From: Anaerolineae bacterium
Lineage (GTDB): Bacteria > Chloroflexota > Anaerolineae > Aggregatilineales > J027
Assembly: GCA_019913005.1 (NCBI GenBank)
Contig: JAIOHL010000012.1
Span: forward strand, 1-58,681
Direction of reading: 5' to 3'
DNA: 58,681 nt
Below are positions 24,409 to 33,910 of the stretch, piece after piece. Each line of letters opens with the position of its first letter. The first letter of the stretch is position 1. The notes under the pieces are model-generated. The model was not told the origin of the DNA. It did not search any database and saw only the letters and a list, made by a program, of their open reading frames with translations. The position numbers were made by a program, and so were the translations under genes.

Positions 24409-27042
24409 ATGACCGAAAAACTGACCAAGAATTTCAATTTTCAGGAGGCGGAGAGCCGCCTGTATGACTGGTGGTGGCAGTCGGGCTATTTTAAGCCGGA
24501 AGTCGCCCCCAAAGATGCCGAGCCGTATGTTATCAGTATGCCGCCGCCGAACGTGACCGGGGCATTGCATAACGGCCATGCCATGTTTGTCAGCCTTGAG
24601 GACATGATGATTCGTCATGCCCGAATGAAGGGCCGCGCCGCGCTGTGGGTCCCCGGGGCCGACCATGCGGGGATTGCCACGCAGTTGCAGGTCGAAAAGA
24701 TGCTACGCGATGAGGGCAAGAGCCGCGAAGAAGTGGGCCGCGAAGAATTCCTATACCGCACGTGGGAATGGAAAGAAAAGTACGGCGGGGAGATTCAAAA
24801 TCAACTGCGTAAACTCGGCGCATCCTGTGATTGGGACAGAGACCGTTTCACGTTGGATGATGGTTTGTCTATCGCCGTGCGTGAGGCCTTCGTCCGCCTG
24901 TGGGAAGAGGGCCTGATTTACAAGGGTACACGCCTGATTAACTGGTCGCCAGGATTGAAAACGGCGGTCAGCGACCTTGAGGTGGAAGACAAGGATATTG
25001 AGGGCAAACTCTATTTCTTTAAATACCCCGTCGAAGGTGGGGAATATATCCCGGTGGCGACGACCCGCCCCGAAACCATCTTGGGTGATACGGCGGTGTG
25101 TGTCCATCCCGAAGACGAACGCTATCAACGGTTTATTGGCAAGATGGCCTATGTACCAATGCTGAATCGTGCCATTCCAGTCATCGCCGATGAATATGTC
25201 ACCCGTGAATTTGGCACGGGGGCATTAAAGGTGACACCGGGGCACGACTTTAATGACTATGAATTGGGCCAAAAGCACGGGTTGGAGATTATCAGTATCC
25301 TCAATCGTGACGCCAGCCTAAACGAAAATGCTGGCCCCTATGCCGGGTTGGATCGTTTTGTGGCGCGGGAAAAACTGTGGAAAGATATGGAAGCGGCGGG
25401 GTTGACGATTGAGACCAAGCCCTATCCCATGATCGTGCCCGTCAGTCAGCGGGGTGGGGAGATCATCGAGCCGATGATTTCCGAGCAGTGGTTTGTCAAG
25501 ATTCAGCCACTGGCTGACAAAGCGATTGCCGCCGTGCGTGATGGTCGTATCAAGATCGTGCCGGAGCATTTCGAGAAAGTCTATTTCCACTGGCTGGAAA
25601 ATATCCAAGATTGGTGTGTTAGCCGTCAGTTATGGTGGGGGCATCGCATCCCGGCATGGGCGCACCGCGAAACGGGCGAAATCCGCGTGACCCGTGATGG
25701 CCCACCGGATGCTTCCGGCAAGTGGGAGCAGGACGAAGACGTGTTGGATACGTGGTTCAGCAGTGGGTTGTGGCCGTTTAGTACGCTCGGTTGGCCCAAC
25801 AACAACCCCGATTTGCAGCGGTTTTACCCGACCCACATGATGGAAACGGGCTATGACATCCTGTTTTTCTGGGTGGCCCGTATGATCATGATGGGATTGT
25901 GGTTCACCGATCAAGCACCGTTTGAGACGGTCTATCTGCATGGCCTCGTGCGTGATGAGCAGGGCCGTAAGATGAGCAAGACGACAGGAAATGTGCTTGA
26001 CCCGCTGGAAATCGTGCAGGAATTTGGGGCGGATGCCTTGCGGTTTACCTTGCTGACAGGCGGCGCTCCCGGCAGTGATATGAATCTGGCGATGAGCCGC
26101 ATCGAACACAGCCGCAATTTCGGAAACAAGCTGTGGCAGATTGCAAGGTTCATTCTGAGCAATCTTGAAGACGATCAGCCGCTAGACTTACCCAAGCCTG
26201 CCGTGTTAGATTTGCCGAGTCGCTGGATTCTCAGCCGCTTGACTGAACTGATTCAAAATGTGGATCGGCTGTTTGAGGGCCATAATTACGGAGAGGCAGG
26301 ACGCCAAATTCTCAGCTTTGTGTGGGATGAATTTGCCGACTGGTATGTCGAAATCAGCAAGGCCGCGCTGTATGGGGGCGATTTGGAAGCCAAAGCCAGC
26401 ACACGTGCTACGCTCCTCTACGTGTTGGATACCTGCCTGCGACTGCTGCATCCCTATATGCCCTTTATCACGGAGGAAATCTGGCAGGCCATTCCGCACA
26501 CGGGCAAAGCCTTGATTATCGCGCAATGGCCCATTGCCCATACAGAATATGCTGATGCCGGTGCTGAAAACGTGTTGGCAACTATCCAAGAACTCGTCAT
26601 TGGTATTCGCAATACCCGCCAACAGTATGAAGTGGACCCGGCTAAACGGATTGCGGCGGTGATTGCCCCCGGCTCGATGCGGCAGGTGTTGGAAAATCAC
26701 AGTTATGTCTTTGGGCGGTTGTGTAATGTCCATGAGGTCACAATTGCTGAAGATGGCGCACCAGCACCCGAAAACGCCGCGACGATTGTGGCGGCTGACG
26801 TGACGATCTATCTGCCGCTGGCGGGCATGATTGACCTTGAAAAGGAGCGTCAACGCCTTGAAGATGAACTAGCGAATCTGCTCAAGCAAATTGTACGTTC
26901 GCAGGGGACGCTGGGCAATGAGAATTTTGTCAGCCGTGCCAAGCCCGAAGTGGTGCAGCGCGAACGGGAGAAATTGTCAGACCTGTTGGCAAGTCAGGAG
27001 CGGGTGCAGTCGCGGTTGGATGCGCTCAAGAGTATGGCATAG
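24409..27042 (+). CDS. valS: Valine-tRNA ligase
   Basis: 877 residues, full length. It charges tRNA-Val and edits Thr-tRNA. The HIGH signature is HNGHA after PPPNVTGAL (about 45-60) and the KMSKS signature is KMSKTTGN (about 520). The CP1 editing insertion (VATTRPETILGDTAV) is intact. The end (from about 800) is the long coiled-coil arm typical of ValRS (LEKERQRLEDELANLLKQI). Upstream are GAGGA and 175 bp without another clear promoter, so it should depend on read-through from the T-box leader through the methyltransferase gene. A strong terminator follows. Confidence 0.98.
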   Translation: MTEKLTKNFNFQEAESRLYDWWWQSGYFKPEVAPKDAEPYVISMPPPNVTGALHNGHAMFVSLEDMMIRHARMKGRAALWVPGADHAGIATQLQVEKMLRDEGKSREEVGREEFLYRTWEWKEKYGGEIQNQLRKLGASCDWDRDRFTLDDGLSIAVREAFVRLWEEGLIYKGTRLINWSPGLKTAVSDLEVEDKDIEGKLYFFKYPVEGGEYIPVATTRPETILGDTAVCVHPEDERYQRFIGKMAYVPMLNRAIPVIADEYVTREFGTGALKVTPGHDFNDYELGQKHGLEIISILNRDASLNENAGPYAGLDRFVAREKLWKDMEAAGLTIETKPYPMIVPVSQRGGEIIEPMISEQWFVKIQPLADKAIAAVRDGRIKIVPEHFEKVYFHWLENIQDWCVSRQLWWGHRIPAWAHRETGEIRVTRDGPPDASGKWEQDEDVLDTWFSSGLWPFSTLGWPNNNPDLQRFYPTHMMETGYDILFFWVARMIMMGLWFTDQAPFETVYLHGLVRDEQGRKMSKTTGNVLDPLEIVQEFGADALRFTLLTGGAPGSDMNLAMSRIEHSRNFGNKLWQIARFILSNLEDDQPLDLPKPAVLDLPSRWILSRLTELIQNVDRLFEGHNYGEAGRQILSFVWDEFADWYVEISKAALYGGDLEAKASTRATLLYVLDTCLRLLHPYMPFITEEIWQAIPHTGKALIIAQWPIAHTEYADAGAENVLATIQELVIGIRNTRQQYEVDPAKRIAAVIAPGSMRQVLENHSYVFGRLCNVHEVTIAEDGAPAPENAATIVAADVTIYLPLAGMIDLEKERQRLEDELANLLKQIVRSQGTLGNENFVSRAKPEVVQREREKLSDLLASQERVQSRLDALKSMA

Positions 27043-27065
27043 GGGTACGGTTCAGAGATAAGTTT

Positions 27066-27100
27066 AAGAGGGGCGGTTCAAGGCGAACCGTCCCTCTTTT
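27066..27100 (+). terminator. Terminator after valS
   Basis: AAGAGGGGCGGTTC pairs with GAACCGTCCCTCTT over a five-base loop (14 pairs including one G-U) and runs into TTTT. It overlaps the 3' end of the convergent small gene. Confidence 0.9.
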
Positions 27101-27341
27101 AGACCGCACCTTCGTTTCCGTTTTTCGTTGCAAAAAAGATGGTGCGTCCTGCCCGATGGGCGGCTTCTTTGACATTTGGATCGGTGGCGGATTTATATAC
27201 AGCCTCCAATGCCGGAAGGGCGCGTTCGGCCTTTGCACCGAATTTAAGCAATTCTTCAATAGTTCTTAACAAAACTTCGGCCTGTCTATCTTTTAGGCGT
27301 GAGATGTGAAAATCTATCATTTTATCTTCAGAGCTTGCCAC
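27099..27341 (-). CDS. Small helical HEAT-repeat-like protein
   Basis: 80 residues from GTG with AGGACGG upstream; an ATG seven codons later is an alternative start. It reads as two to three helical hairpins (DRQAEVLLRTIEELLKFG, then AERALPALEAVYKSATDPNVKEAAHRAGRTI), the pattern of HEAT-like repeats that serve in protein binding. No catalytic motif. Short HEAT-like proteins of this type are common in Chloroflexota genomes. Convergent with valS. Confidence 0.65.
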   Translation of the reverse strand: MASSEDKMIDFHISRLKDRQAEVLLRTIEELLKFGAKAERALPALEAVYKSATDPNVKEAAHRAGRTIFFATKNGNEGAV

Positions 27342-27566
27342 AATTCACCGTCCTGTGGAAATGCTTTGAACCCACTATTTGGAAATGGTTTCGTTTACAC
27401 TATTGACAAGTATAGCAGGATTTTTTGGAGAGTCGCTATAATCTAGGTTTGAATTTGTGGATATTTTCATAATTTCTCAATTCAATTGGCTAACGCTATT
27501 AGATTATTTCCGGCGCGATGTTGGCAGTGCCAGACAACAATCTACAGACTTGTGAGGATGGGTGGG

Positions 27567-28532
27567 ATGATTCAACAAGCGGTGATTTTGGCGGCGGGGC
27601 GCGGTTCACGGCTTCAGACACTTTCCAAAGATGTCAGCAAAGCCATGCTACCCGTTTTGGGGAAACCGATCATGGTACGGGTGATGGATCGGTGCTTAGA
27701 GGCTGGCATTAAGCGGTTTGTGGTGGTGATTGGGGAGCAGGAAGGGGGTTTGGCATCCTATCTCAGTCATTCGTGGTATCCGCATACCGAAGTCAAATAT
27801 GTGCTGCAAATTACCCCGACTGGTTCGGCAGATGCGTTGGCGCTGGCGGGCAAACAAATTGAGGGCGATTTTCTGGTATTGGCGGCGGATACCCTGCCTT
27901 TGCCCGACCATATTCCCGCCCTCATCAAACGGTTTAACGACACCAAAGCGGATATGGTCATTAGCGTGACCACTGCACCTGCCGCTGAAATTCAGCAGTC
28001 CGCCGAAGCAACCCTTGATGGCGATTGGGTGATGCACATGGTCGAAAAACCTGAAACCCCCACCGGAAATCAATTGGCGTTTATGGTGTATGCCGCTAAG
28101 AAGGAATTTTTGAATCACCTCTCCAAAGTGACTTTTTCCAACCGAGGCGAAAAAGAACTGATTAGCGGGATTCAGCAGTTGATTGATTCAGGCGGCAAGG
28201 TGGCCTATCAATCGGCCCCTCAGCGCTACCATTTTATGAAGGATACTGACCTCTATAAAATCAGTCGTGCCTATTTGGACGAAGGCCGCGACGCCCATAT
28301 TCTCAGTGAACTGCCCGGCTCGGTGACGATTATCCCGCCGATTCGCATTGACCCCGGTGTGGTGGTCGGGCAAAAAGCCAAGATAGGCCCGTATGTCTAT
28401 CTGGAAAGCGGTAGTTCAGTGGGTGAGGGTGCAACGGTGGTGGAATCGCTGGTGCTGCGAAATTCGGTCATTCCAAAGGGTGAGGTCTGCAAGCGCCAAA
28501 TCATCAGTCGCACCAATCGGATTTCCGTTTAA
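27567..28532 (+). CDS. Sugar-1-phosphate nucleotidyltransferase (GlmU/RfbA-like)
   Basis: 321 residues from the ATG at 27567 (GAGG nine bases upstream); an ATG at 27558 is too close to that site. The N-terminal Rossmann-type domain has the signature QQAVILAAGRGSRLQTLSKDVSKAMLPVLGKPI and an AADTLPL acidic site near 105. From about 265 there are left-handed beta-helix hexad turns (VVVGQKAKIGPYVYLESGSSVGEGATV), a short version of the acyltransferase-like tail of GlmU. It should join a sugar-1-phosphate to a nucleotide. The sugar is unknown, and the tail looks too short for GlmU acetyltransfer. First gene of a likely three-gene operon with the HD protein and the esterase-like protein. Confidence 0.88.
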   Translation: MIQQAVILAAGRGSRLQTLSKDVSKAMLPVLGKPIMVRVMDRCLEAGIKRFVVVIGEQEGGLASYLSHSWYPHTEVKYVLQITPTGSADALALAGKQIEGDFLVLAADTLPLPDHIPALIKRFNDTKADMVISVTTAPAAEIQQSAEATLDGDWVMHMVEKPETPTGNQLAFMVYAAKKEFLNHLSKVTFSNRGEKELISGIQQLIDSGGKVAYQSAPQRYHFMKDTDLYKISRAYLDEGRDAHILSELPGSVTIIPPIRIDPGVVVGQKAKIGPYVYLESGSSVGEGATVVESLVLRNSVIPKGEVCKRQIISRTNRISV

Positions 28533-28565
28533 TCGTAGAAAGCCAATTTTAAGAGAGCAGCTACA

Positions 28566-29162
28566 ATGTCTATCAATCGAGAACAGGCATGGAATATCGT
28601 CACGGAGTTTGTGCAGTCGGAGAGCCTACGCAACCATATGCGCTCAGTCGAGGCGGCCATGCGAGCCTATGCTGAGAAATTTGGCGAAGATGTCGAGACG
28701 TGGGGGGTGGTGGGTCTGCTACACGATTTTGACTGGGAGATTCACCCTGATTTGGAACGACATCCGATTGCCGGAGCGCCCATTCTGCGTGAACGGGGCG
28801 TGGCGGAAGATATAATCCAATCTGTTTTGAGCCATGCTGATGAACTTAAAATCCCGCGTGTGAGCTTGCGTGACAAAACCCTGTACGCAGTGGATGAATT
28901 GACGGGGTTGATTACAGCAGCGGCGTTGGTGCGGCCCTCGAAAGATATTCGGGATGTCGAGGTGAGTTCGATCAAAAAGAAGTGGAAGGATCGCGCTTTT
29001 GCCGCCGGGGTCAACCGCGAGGATGTTGAGCATGGCACGGCTGACTTGGGTGTGGATTTGTGGGACGAGCATGTGCCGACTGTCTTGAAAGCGATGCAGG
29101 CGATTGCCGGGAACTTGGGTTTGGATGGACGCCTAGCCAAACCAGTCGAACCCGCGAACTAA
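28566..29162 (+). CDS. HD-domain phosphohydrolase-like protein
   Basis: 198 residues. The HD motif residues are His24 (NHM), His53-Asp54 in LLHDFDWEIH, a further His at 66, and Asp in VDELTG near 110. This is the compact HDIG-related form seen in many bacterial proteins annotated as phosphohydrolases. It has no export signal. The substrate is not known; nucleotides or phosphoesters are usual. The gene is 33 bp after the nucleotidyltransferase and 74 bp before the pseudo-esterase, probably co-transcribed. Confidence 0.88.
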   Translation: MSINREQAWNIVTEFVQSESLRNHMRSVEAAMRAYAEKFGEDVETWGVVGLLHDFDWEIHPDLERHPIAGAPILRERGVAEDIIQSVLSHADELKIPRVSLRDKTLYAVDELTGLITAAALVRPSKDIRDVEVSSIKKKWKDRAFAAGVNREDVEHGTADLGVDLWDEHVPTVLKAMQAIAGNLGLDGRLAKPVEPAN

Positions 29163-29236
29163 TAATTCGCCAAGTCGGTAGAAATGGGTAAAATCGGGGA
29201 GTATTCATTTTTTGAACTTATCTAAAGACTGTCGCT

Positions 29237-30187
29237 ATGCACCTACGTCAACAATATGATGCCCACCGCGAGTCGTTGAAGTCGGTATTGGGAGCGCCGC
29301 CAGACGAGGCACCTCTCATTCCGCAAACGCTACAAGTCGAAATCTTGGACGGCTATCGGCGGGAAAAAGTTCGCTATCAGGTCACGACCAATCAATGGGC
29401 GTATGCCTATGTTTTGATTCCGCAGGGGACGCCTCCTTTTCCAGCGATGGTTTGTCACCATCGGCATAACCGTGAATGGGCCATCGGCAAGAGTGAAATT
29501 GTGGGTATCAAAGGCGATCCCAATGAGGCGATTGGCGTTGAATTGGTCAAACGCGGCTATATGATTCTCGCGCCGGATGCAATTGCTTTTGAGGAGCGTT
29601 GCCCCAAAGAAATTGACCACCATGACGCACTGGCGGCCTATGAAAATAACTTCCGTGAACTAGCCGTGCGACTGTTACGCGGTGAGACATTGTTGAAAAA
29701 AGTGATCTGGGATGCCACACGCAGCATGGATTATCTGATGACCCGTGAGGAAGTGGATAAAAAACGGGTGGGGTATATGGGGCACGGCTATGGTGCGAAA
29801 ATGGCAATGTGGACAGCCGCGATGGATGAGCGGATTGCGGTTGGGGTGGCGCATGGCAGTGTTGGCAGTATGCACCGCGCCCTCAAAATGGGCCATATGG
29901 TGCAGTTTGAATTCGCCGTGCCACGTTTGCTGCAAGTGGCGGATTATGACCGGATTTTGACCCTGATCGCCCCGCGTCCGTTTTTGCTTTCTGCCAGCAA
30001 AGATGACCCAGACAGCACCGACGTAGTGGAAGTTTTTGAAAAAGCGGAACGGGCCTATGCTCGAATGGGGGCCAGCAGCCGCCTGACTTTGTATCATTAC
30101 AATCCACGCGACGGAGACGGTTGGTTTACCTTGCAATCGCGGCATCGAGCTTATGATTGGCTAGATAATTGGCTGAAGCCGTACTGA
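29237..30187 (+). CDS. Dienelactone-hydrolase-like protein lacking the catalytic Ser and His
   Basis: 316 residues with a clear alpha/beta-hydrolase layout close to acetyl-xylan-esterase/dienelactone-type proteins: an acidic and Arg-rich N-terminal region, FPAMVCHHRHNRE (about 68-80), RGYMILAPDAIAFEER, and a final LTLIAPRPFLLSASKDDPDS with the acid candidate. The nucleophile elbow reads GYMGHGYGAKM, so residue 184 is Gly where Ser is expected in GxSxG. The His position near the end reads RDGDGWF, so residue 295 is Gly where family members have His. Both codons were checked in the DNA (29786 and 30119). It is probably a pseudo-enzyme or uses another mechanism. No export signal. Confidence 0.85.
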   Translation: MHLRQQYDAHRESLKSVLGAPPDEAPLIPQTLQVEILDGYRREKVRYQVTTNQWAYAYVLIPQGTPPFPAMVCHHRHNREWAIGKSEIVGIKGDPNEAIGVELVKRGYMILAPDAIAFEERCPKEIDHHDALAAYENNFRELAVRLLRGETLLKKVIWDATRSMDYLMTREEVDKKRVGYMGHGYGAKMAMWTAAMDERIAVGVAHGSVGSMHRALKMGHMVQFEFAVPRLLQVADYDRILTLIAPRPFLLSASKDDPDSTDVVEVFEKAERAYARMGASSRLTLYHYNPRDGDGWFTLQSRHRAYDWLDNWLKPY

Positions 30188-30275
30188 GCCGAATGCTTGA
30201 TAGTTAAGCCATCTGAGATAAGCATCTATTTACCCACGTTCATATAATGTTCACCTGACGACGGCGGAACAGCCA

Positions 30276-30305
30276 TTGTATTGGGTTTTGTCGGACTGCT
30301 ATAAT
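30276..30305 (+). promoter_or_regulatory. Promoter of the zinc-ribbon LysM gene
   Basis: TTGTAT (30276-30281), an 18-base spacer and a perfect TATAAT (30300-30305) lie just before the gene. The predicted leader is about 30 bases. No good ribosome site precedes the ATG at 30343. Confidence 0.6.
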
Positions 30306-30342
30306 CCCCGCCTTGATTAACTTTGAAACTGATTGAACACGC

Positions 30343-31731
30343 ATGGCAAGCACACGAAATAATCAACGCTGCCCAAATTGTGGGGCGAACAATCCCGGTA
30401 ATGTGGCTGAATGCCTCATTTGTGGGACGCTGTTGTCTTCCCGCAAGGCGGCTCCGCCAGCCTCTGCCCCTGAAGGCAAAAAGGTCAACTTCAAAGTGGC
30501 CTATAACCCAGACGAGGGCGAAGATGATTTGATGGTGCGGGGGATATGGAACTCCCCCATAGCGACGATTATTGGCTTGCTGCTGTGCCTATTGGCGACG
30601 GGTGGGGCGATTGTGGCGGGGGTGATGTTTATCCCTGATGATGAAAAAAGCGAAATGCCCCGTGCCGAGGTGTTGACCTCTGGGACGGCATTTACCGGGA
30701 CACCCGAAAACTCTCCAACGCCCGCGCCAACCGCCTTACCGACGAATACGCGCCCCGCGCCGCCGCTTTTGCCGACAATTACCGTGACCGCATCGAATAC
30801 GCCGGAGCCGACACCGTGTACCAAAATTGCCGCAGCGGGGGATACTCTATACGGATTGGCGCAGGAGTGCGGACACCGCCATTTTGCGATCGTACAAGTC
30901 ATTTTGACATTAAATCCCCAAGTTGAATGCGAAAATTGTCTGGCGCAGGGGGATTCAGTGGTCATCCCGTGGCCGACCCCCACCACTGACCCGAATGCGG
31001 ACACGGGGGCGCTGCCTGCCGGAGAGGGCGACAATTCAACTGGTGATGTGTTGGCGGTGGCGCAAAATGGTAGCGGCGAAACAGCGTCCAACGAATTTGG
31101 TACGCCGGATGCACTGGCGACCTTGTTTGTCGAACCAACCCTGCGTCCGGGCTTGGCTTGGCATACTATTCAACAAGACGAGACGCTCTATGCGATCATC
31201 AGTCTTTACAATGCCGATGCCAAAGTGATTGCCGACCTGAACCCCGAAATTGAATTTTTGCAATGTGATTATGGGGAAAAATTCGGCGGGCCAAACTGCT
31301 CGGTGTTTTTCTCGATAGGGCAGCGGATCCGTGTACCTGTGCCGCCGCCAACCGCTACATTATCACCAACACCCTCGGGCAGTGAAACCCCAACACCGAC
31401 CATTACCCCAACGTACAATGCGCCGCAGCCGTATCAACCAGTTGAGGGTGCTTCTTTTGATGATGATAGTTTGGTGACACTGCGCTGGACGGCGACGGGG
31501 ACGTTAGACATCAATGAAAATTACCTTATCACGGTGACAAATCTTGATACCGATGAGACATTTCGCGCCCGCACCCGTGACCAATTTCTGATTTTGCCGG
31601 AAGATTGGAAACCGGGTGGGAGCAAAGTCCAAGATTTTGAATGGATGGTTGAGATTGCTGTTCTTGATGGTGACCAAATCGTTTCTACGCGCCAACCCAC
31701 TGCGCCACGTCATTTTTCGTGGGGCGGCTGA
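30343..31731 (+). CDS. Membrane protein: zinc ribbon, one helix, two LysM domains, beta-sandwich
   Basis: 462 residues. An N-terminal zinc ribbon (CPNC at 10-13, CLIC at 27-30) stays inside. One membrane helix (about 72-94, SPIATIIGLLLCLLATGG) is followed by a Thr/Pro-rich linker. Then come two LysM domains, AAAGDTLYGLAQECGHRHFA near 166-215 and TIQQDETLYAIISLYNADAK near 270-330, each rich in Cys and closing with an IP/VP strand. A second linker leads to a beta-sandwich (about 366-462) ending in FEWMVEIAVL. The outside part probably binds peptidoglycan or chitin-like polymers. Cytoplasmic ribbon plus extracellular LysM suggests an anchored cell-wall sensor or tether; no catalytic domain is visible. 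Confidence 0.85.
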   Translation: MASTRNNQRCPNCGANNPGNVAECLICGTLLSSRKAAPPASAPEGKKVNFKVAYNPDEGEDDLMVRGIWNSPIATIIGLLLCLLATGGAIVAGVMFIPDDEKSEMPRAEVLTSGTAFTGTPENSPTPAPTALPTNTRPAPPLLPTITVTASNTPEPTPCTKIAAAGDTLYGLAQECGHRHFAIVQVILTLNPQVECENCLAQGDSVVIPWPTPTTDPNADTGALPAGEGDNSTGDVLAVAQNGSGETASNEFGTPDALATLFVEPTLRPGLAWHTIQQDETLYAIISLYNADAKVIADLNPEIEFLQCDYGEKFGGPNCSVFFSIGQRIRVPVPPPTATLSPTPSGSETPTPTITPTYNAPQPYQPVEGASFDDDSLVTLRWTATGTLDINENYLITVTNLDTDETFRARTRDQFLILPEDWKPGGSKVQDFEWMVEIAVLDGDQIVSTRQPTAPRHFSWGG

Positions 31732-31831
31732 GGCAAAGGCTGATGTTATATGACACGGGGCTAAAGCCGCCGTGCTGAATTTAAACTTAAGGCAGAGCAA
31801 CCCCTATATGGTTTCTGCTAGAAGGATGCTT

Positions 31832-32932
31832 ATGCAGAAAAGATTATGGATACTGCTGCCAGTATTATTGCTGGCGGCGTGCGGCAAAAATGAAGAACCC
31901 GAAGCGACTAATACACTTCCTGCGCCAACGCAACCCCCGACAGTCGAAATTGTCATGGCTCCATCCAATACACCGGGAGGGCCGACGCTGACACCTTCAC
32001 CGACCTTTCCAGTGACGGCAACCCCCCATCCAACGGATTTGCCACCTGCCGCGCAACCAACGGCGACTATTACGCCGCCGCCCCCGCCTTATATCACGAC
32101 TATTGCAGCGGGCGATACCTGCGGGAGTATTGCGGTGCGGTTTGGGCTGGATGTGGTGAGCGGCGCCCGCGCGATTATTGACGCCAATGGCCTCAACAGC
32201 CGCTGTACCAATTTGCCTTCGGTGGGGGCGCAGATTATTGTGCCACGCCCGACCTTGATGCCTACCCAGCCGGGGCTAGACCTAACGCAGACACAAATCG
32301 CAACTTTACTGCCAACGGCATTGCGGCATGTGACACCGTATGCCATCTATGAATACTGCCCCCAAGAGGACGACACACTGACCAGCATCGCACTCAACAG
32401 CGGGACTACGAATCAGCGCATCTGTGAACTCAACCCCCTGCCGGATGGGATTGATTGCAGTGGGTGTGATTTTAGTGAATCAGCGGTTGGGTATTGCCCT
32501 GTGCCGCCAATTATCAGCCCATTCAACTGCCTAAATGTCCCCGGCCCAACACAAACACCCACCCCGACAGCGACCTTAAGTGGATCGGAAACGCCAACCG
32601 CCTTGCCAACGTATGTACCGCCGCGTCCCCTCTATCCGCAAGATGGGGCAACACTCACCGGGCCAATTTTGTTGAGTTGGTTGTCGGTTGGGGAATTAAA
32701 TCCGGGTGAGGTCTATGTGGTATCACTGGCGGATGAAACAAGCGGACAAGCGTTTTACATCACGACGCGCCAAACCAGCGCCGCCATTCCATCTATTTGG
32801 CAGCCTGCCGCCGGGCAAACCCGCAATATCGTCTGGTCGCTGGAAGTAGCTGTGAGAGACCCGAATACCGGGATGTACGTCCCAGTATCCGGACGGTCAA
32901 TTAATGCACGCTTTGTATGGCAGGGGGAATAG
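31832..32932 (+). CDS. LysM lipoprotein, paralogue of the upstream LysM protein
   Basis: 366 residues. The ATG at 31832 has GAAGG six bases upstream; other in-frame ATGs at 31808 and 31826 lack one. Signal peptide with lipobox LLAAC (Cys17), so lipid-anchored. A Thr/Pro-rich linker (20-80) is followed by LysM 1 (ITTIAAGDTCGSIAVRFGLD) and LysM 2 (PQEDDTLTSIALNSGTTNQR), both with paired Cys. A C-terminal beta-sandwich has the pattern PLYPQDGATLTGPILLSW, then NIVWSLEVAVRD. Its layout matches the preceding gene without the zinc ribbon and helix. The two genes probably arose by duplication and share a role at the cell wall. Confidence 0.85.
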   Translation: MQKRLWILLPVLLLAACGKNEEPEATNTLPAPTQPPTVEIVMAPSNTPGGPTLTPSPTFPVTATPHPTDLPPAAQPTATITPPPPPYITTIAAGDTCGSIAVRFGLDVVSGARAIIDANGLNSRCTNLPSVGAQIIVPRPTLMPTQPGLDLTQTQIATLLPTALRHVTPYAIYEYCPQEDDTLTSIALNSGTTNQRICELNPLPDGIDCSGCDFSESAVGYCPVPPIISPFNCLNVPGPTQTPTPTATLSGSETPTALPTYVPPRPLYPQDGATLTGPILLSWLSVGELNPGEVYVVSLADETSGQAFYITTRQTSAAIPSIWQPAAGQTRNIVWSLEVAVRDPNTGMYVPVSGRSINARFVWQGE

Positions 32933-32941
32933 ATCGGTGAT

Positions 32942-33910
32942 TTAGCTCCAGACCGGGAAGCGATCCCCCACAACGGCACCTTTGGGAAGGGCCGAATCAA
33001 TCAGGGCCAATTCGTCGGCGGTCAGATGGATAGCCATCGCGCCGACGTTTTCTTCCAAATAGGTGCGACGTTTGGTGCCGGGGATGGGAATAATATCCTC
33101 GCCTTGAGCCAAGACCCATGCTAGAGCCAATTGAGCCGGGGTACAGCCTTTTTCAGCAGCCAAGTCTTCCAACTGGGCTACCAATGCCACATTTCTTTCC
33201 CAATTTTCGCCTTGAAAACGGGGGATGCGATGACGGGCATCATTCTGTTCGAGGTCGTCGGTCTTTTTGATCTTGCCAGTCAAGACACCGCGCCCCAATG
33301 GACTAAAGGGCACAAAGCCAATTCCTAACTCACGACATAGCGGCAAAATTTCATTTTCGACATCGCGGCTAAACAGCGAATATTCGGATTGCAAAGCCGC
33401 AATGGGATGAACAGCGGCGGCGTGGCGAATTTGTTCGGCATTGGCTTCTGATAGGCCGAGGAAACGCACCTTGCCTGCTTTGACCAATTCAGCCATCGCC
33501 CCGACGGTTTCTTCGATAGGGGTGTTGGGGTCAACACGATGTTGATAGTAGAGGTCAATCACCTCGACCTTGAGACGGCGCAAGCTGGCTTCCACCGCAG
33601 AGCGGACATATTCGGGTTTGCCGCTGATACTGCGGCTGGTAGTCCCTTTTTCGCGCACGATGCCAAACTTGGTGGCTAGGAACATCTCATCGCGGCGGCC
33701 TTGAATGGCACGTCCAACCAATTCTTCATTGTGACCGATGCCATACATATCAGCGGTGTCGAGGAAGGTGACGCCGAGATCGAGGGCACGATGAATGGTG
33801 GCGATGGATTCGGCTTCATCGGCTGCCCCATAGAACTCGGACATGCCCATACAGCCCAAACCGAGGGCGGCGACTTTGACTCCACTATGACCCAACGGGC
33901 GTTGATTCAT
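32942..33910 (-). CDS. Aldo/keto reductase
   Basis: 322 residues from the ATG at 33910 (AGGAGG upstream). The AKR catalytic set is Asp51, Tyr56 (DTADMYG), Lys81 (LATKFG) and His124 (YYQHRVD). The nucleotide-binding end reads [18 protein letters not shown]. It reduces aldehydes or ketones with NADPH. The start overlaps the MerR gene by 26 bases on the same strand, and a MerR-type promoter precedes them, so it is likely induced by a reactive aldehyde or other electrophile sensed by that regulator. Convergent with the LysM lipoprotein (gap 9 bp). Confidence 0.95.
   Translation of the reverse strand: MNQRPLGHSGVKVAALGLGCMGMSEFYGAADEAESIATIHRALDLGVTFLDTADMYGIGHNEELVGRAIQGRRDEMFLATKFGIVREKGTTSRSISGKPEYVRSAVEASLRRLKVEVIDLYYQHRVDPNTPIEETVGAMAELVKAGKVRFLGLSEANAEQIRHAAAVHPIAALQSEYSLFSRDVENEILPLCRELGIGFVPFSPLGRGVLTGKIKKTDDLEQNDARHRIPRFQGENWERNVALVAQLEDLAAEKGCTPAQLALAWVLAQGEDIIPIPGTKRRTYLEENVGAMAIHLTADELALIDSALPKGAVVGDRFPVWS

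Noticed and set aside
26206-26853. A 215-codon open frame on the minus strand
   Set aside because: It is antisense to valS, whose protein motifs are intact across this stretch.
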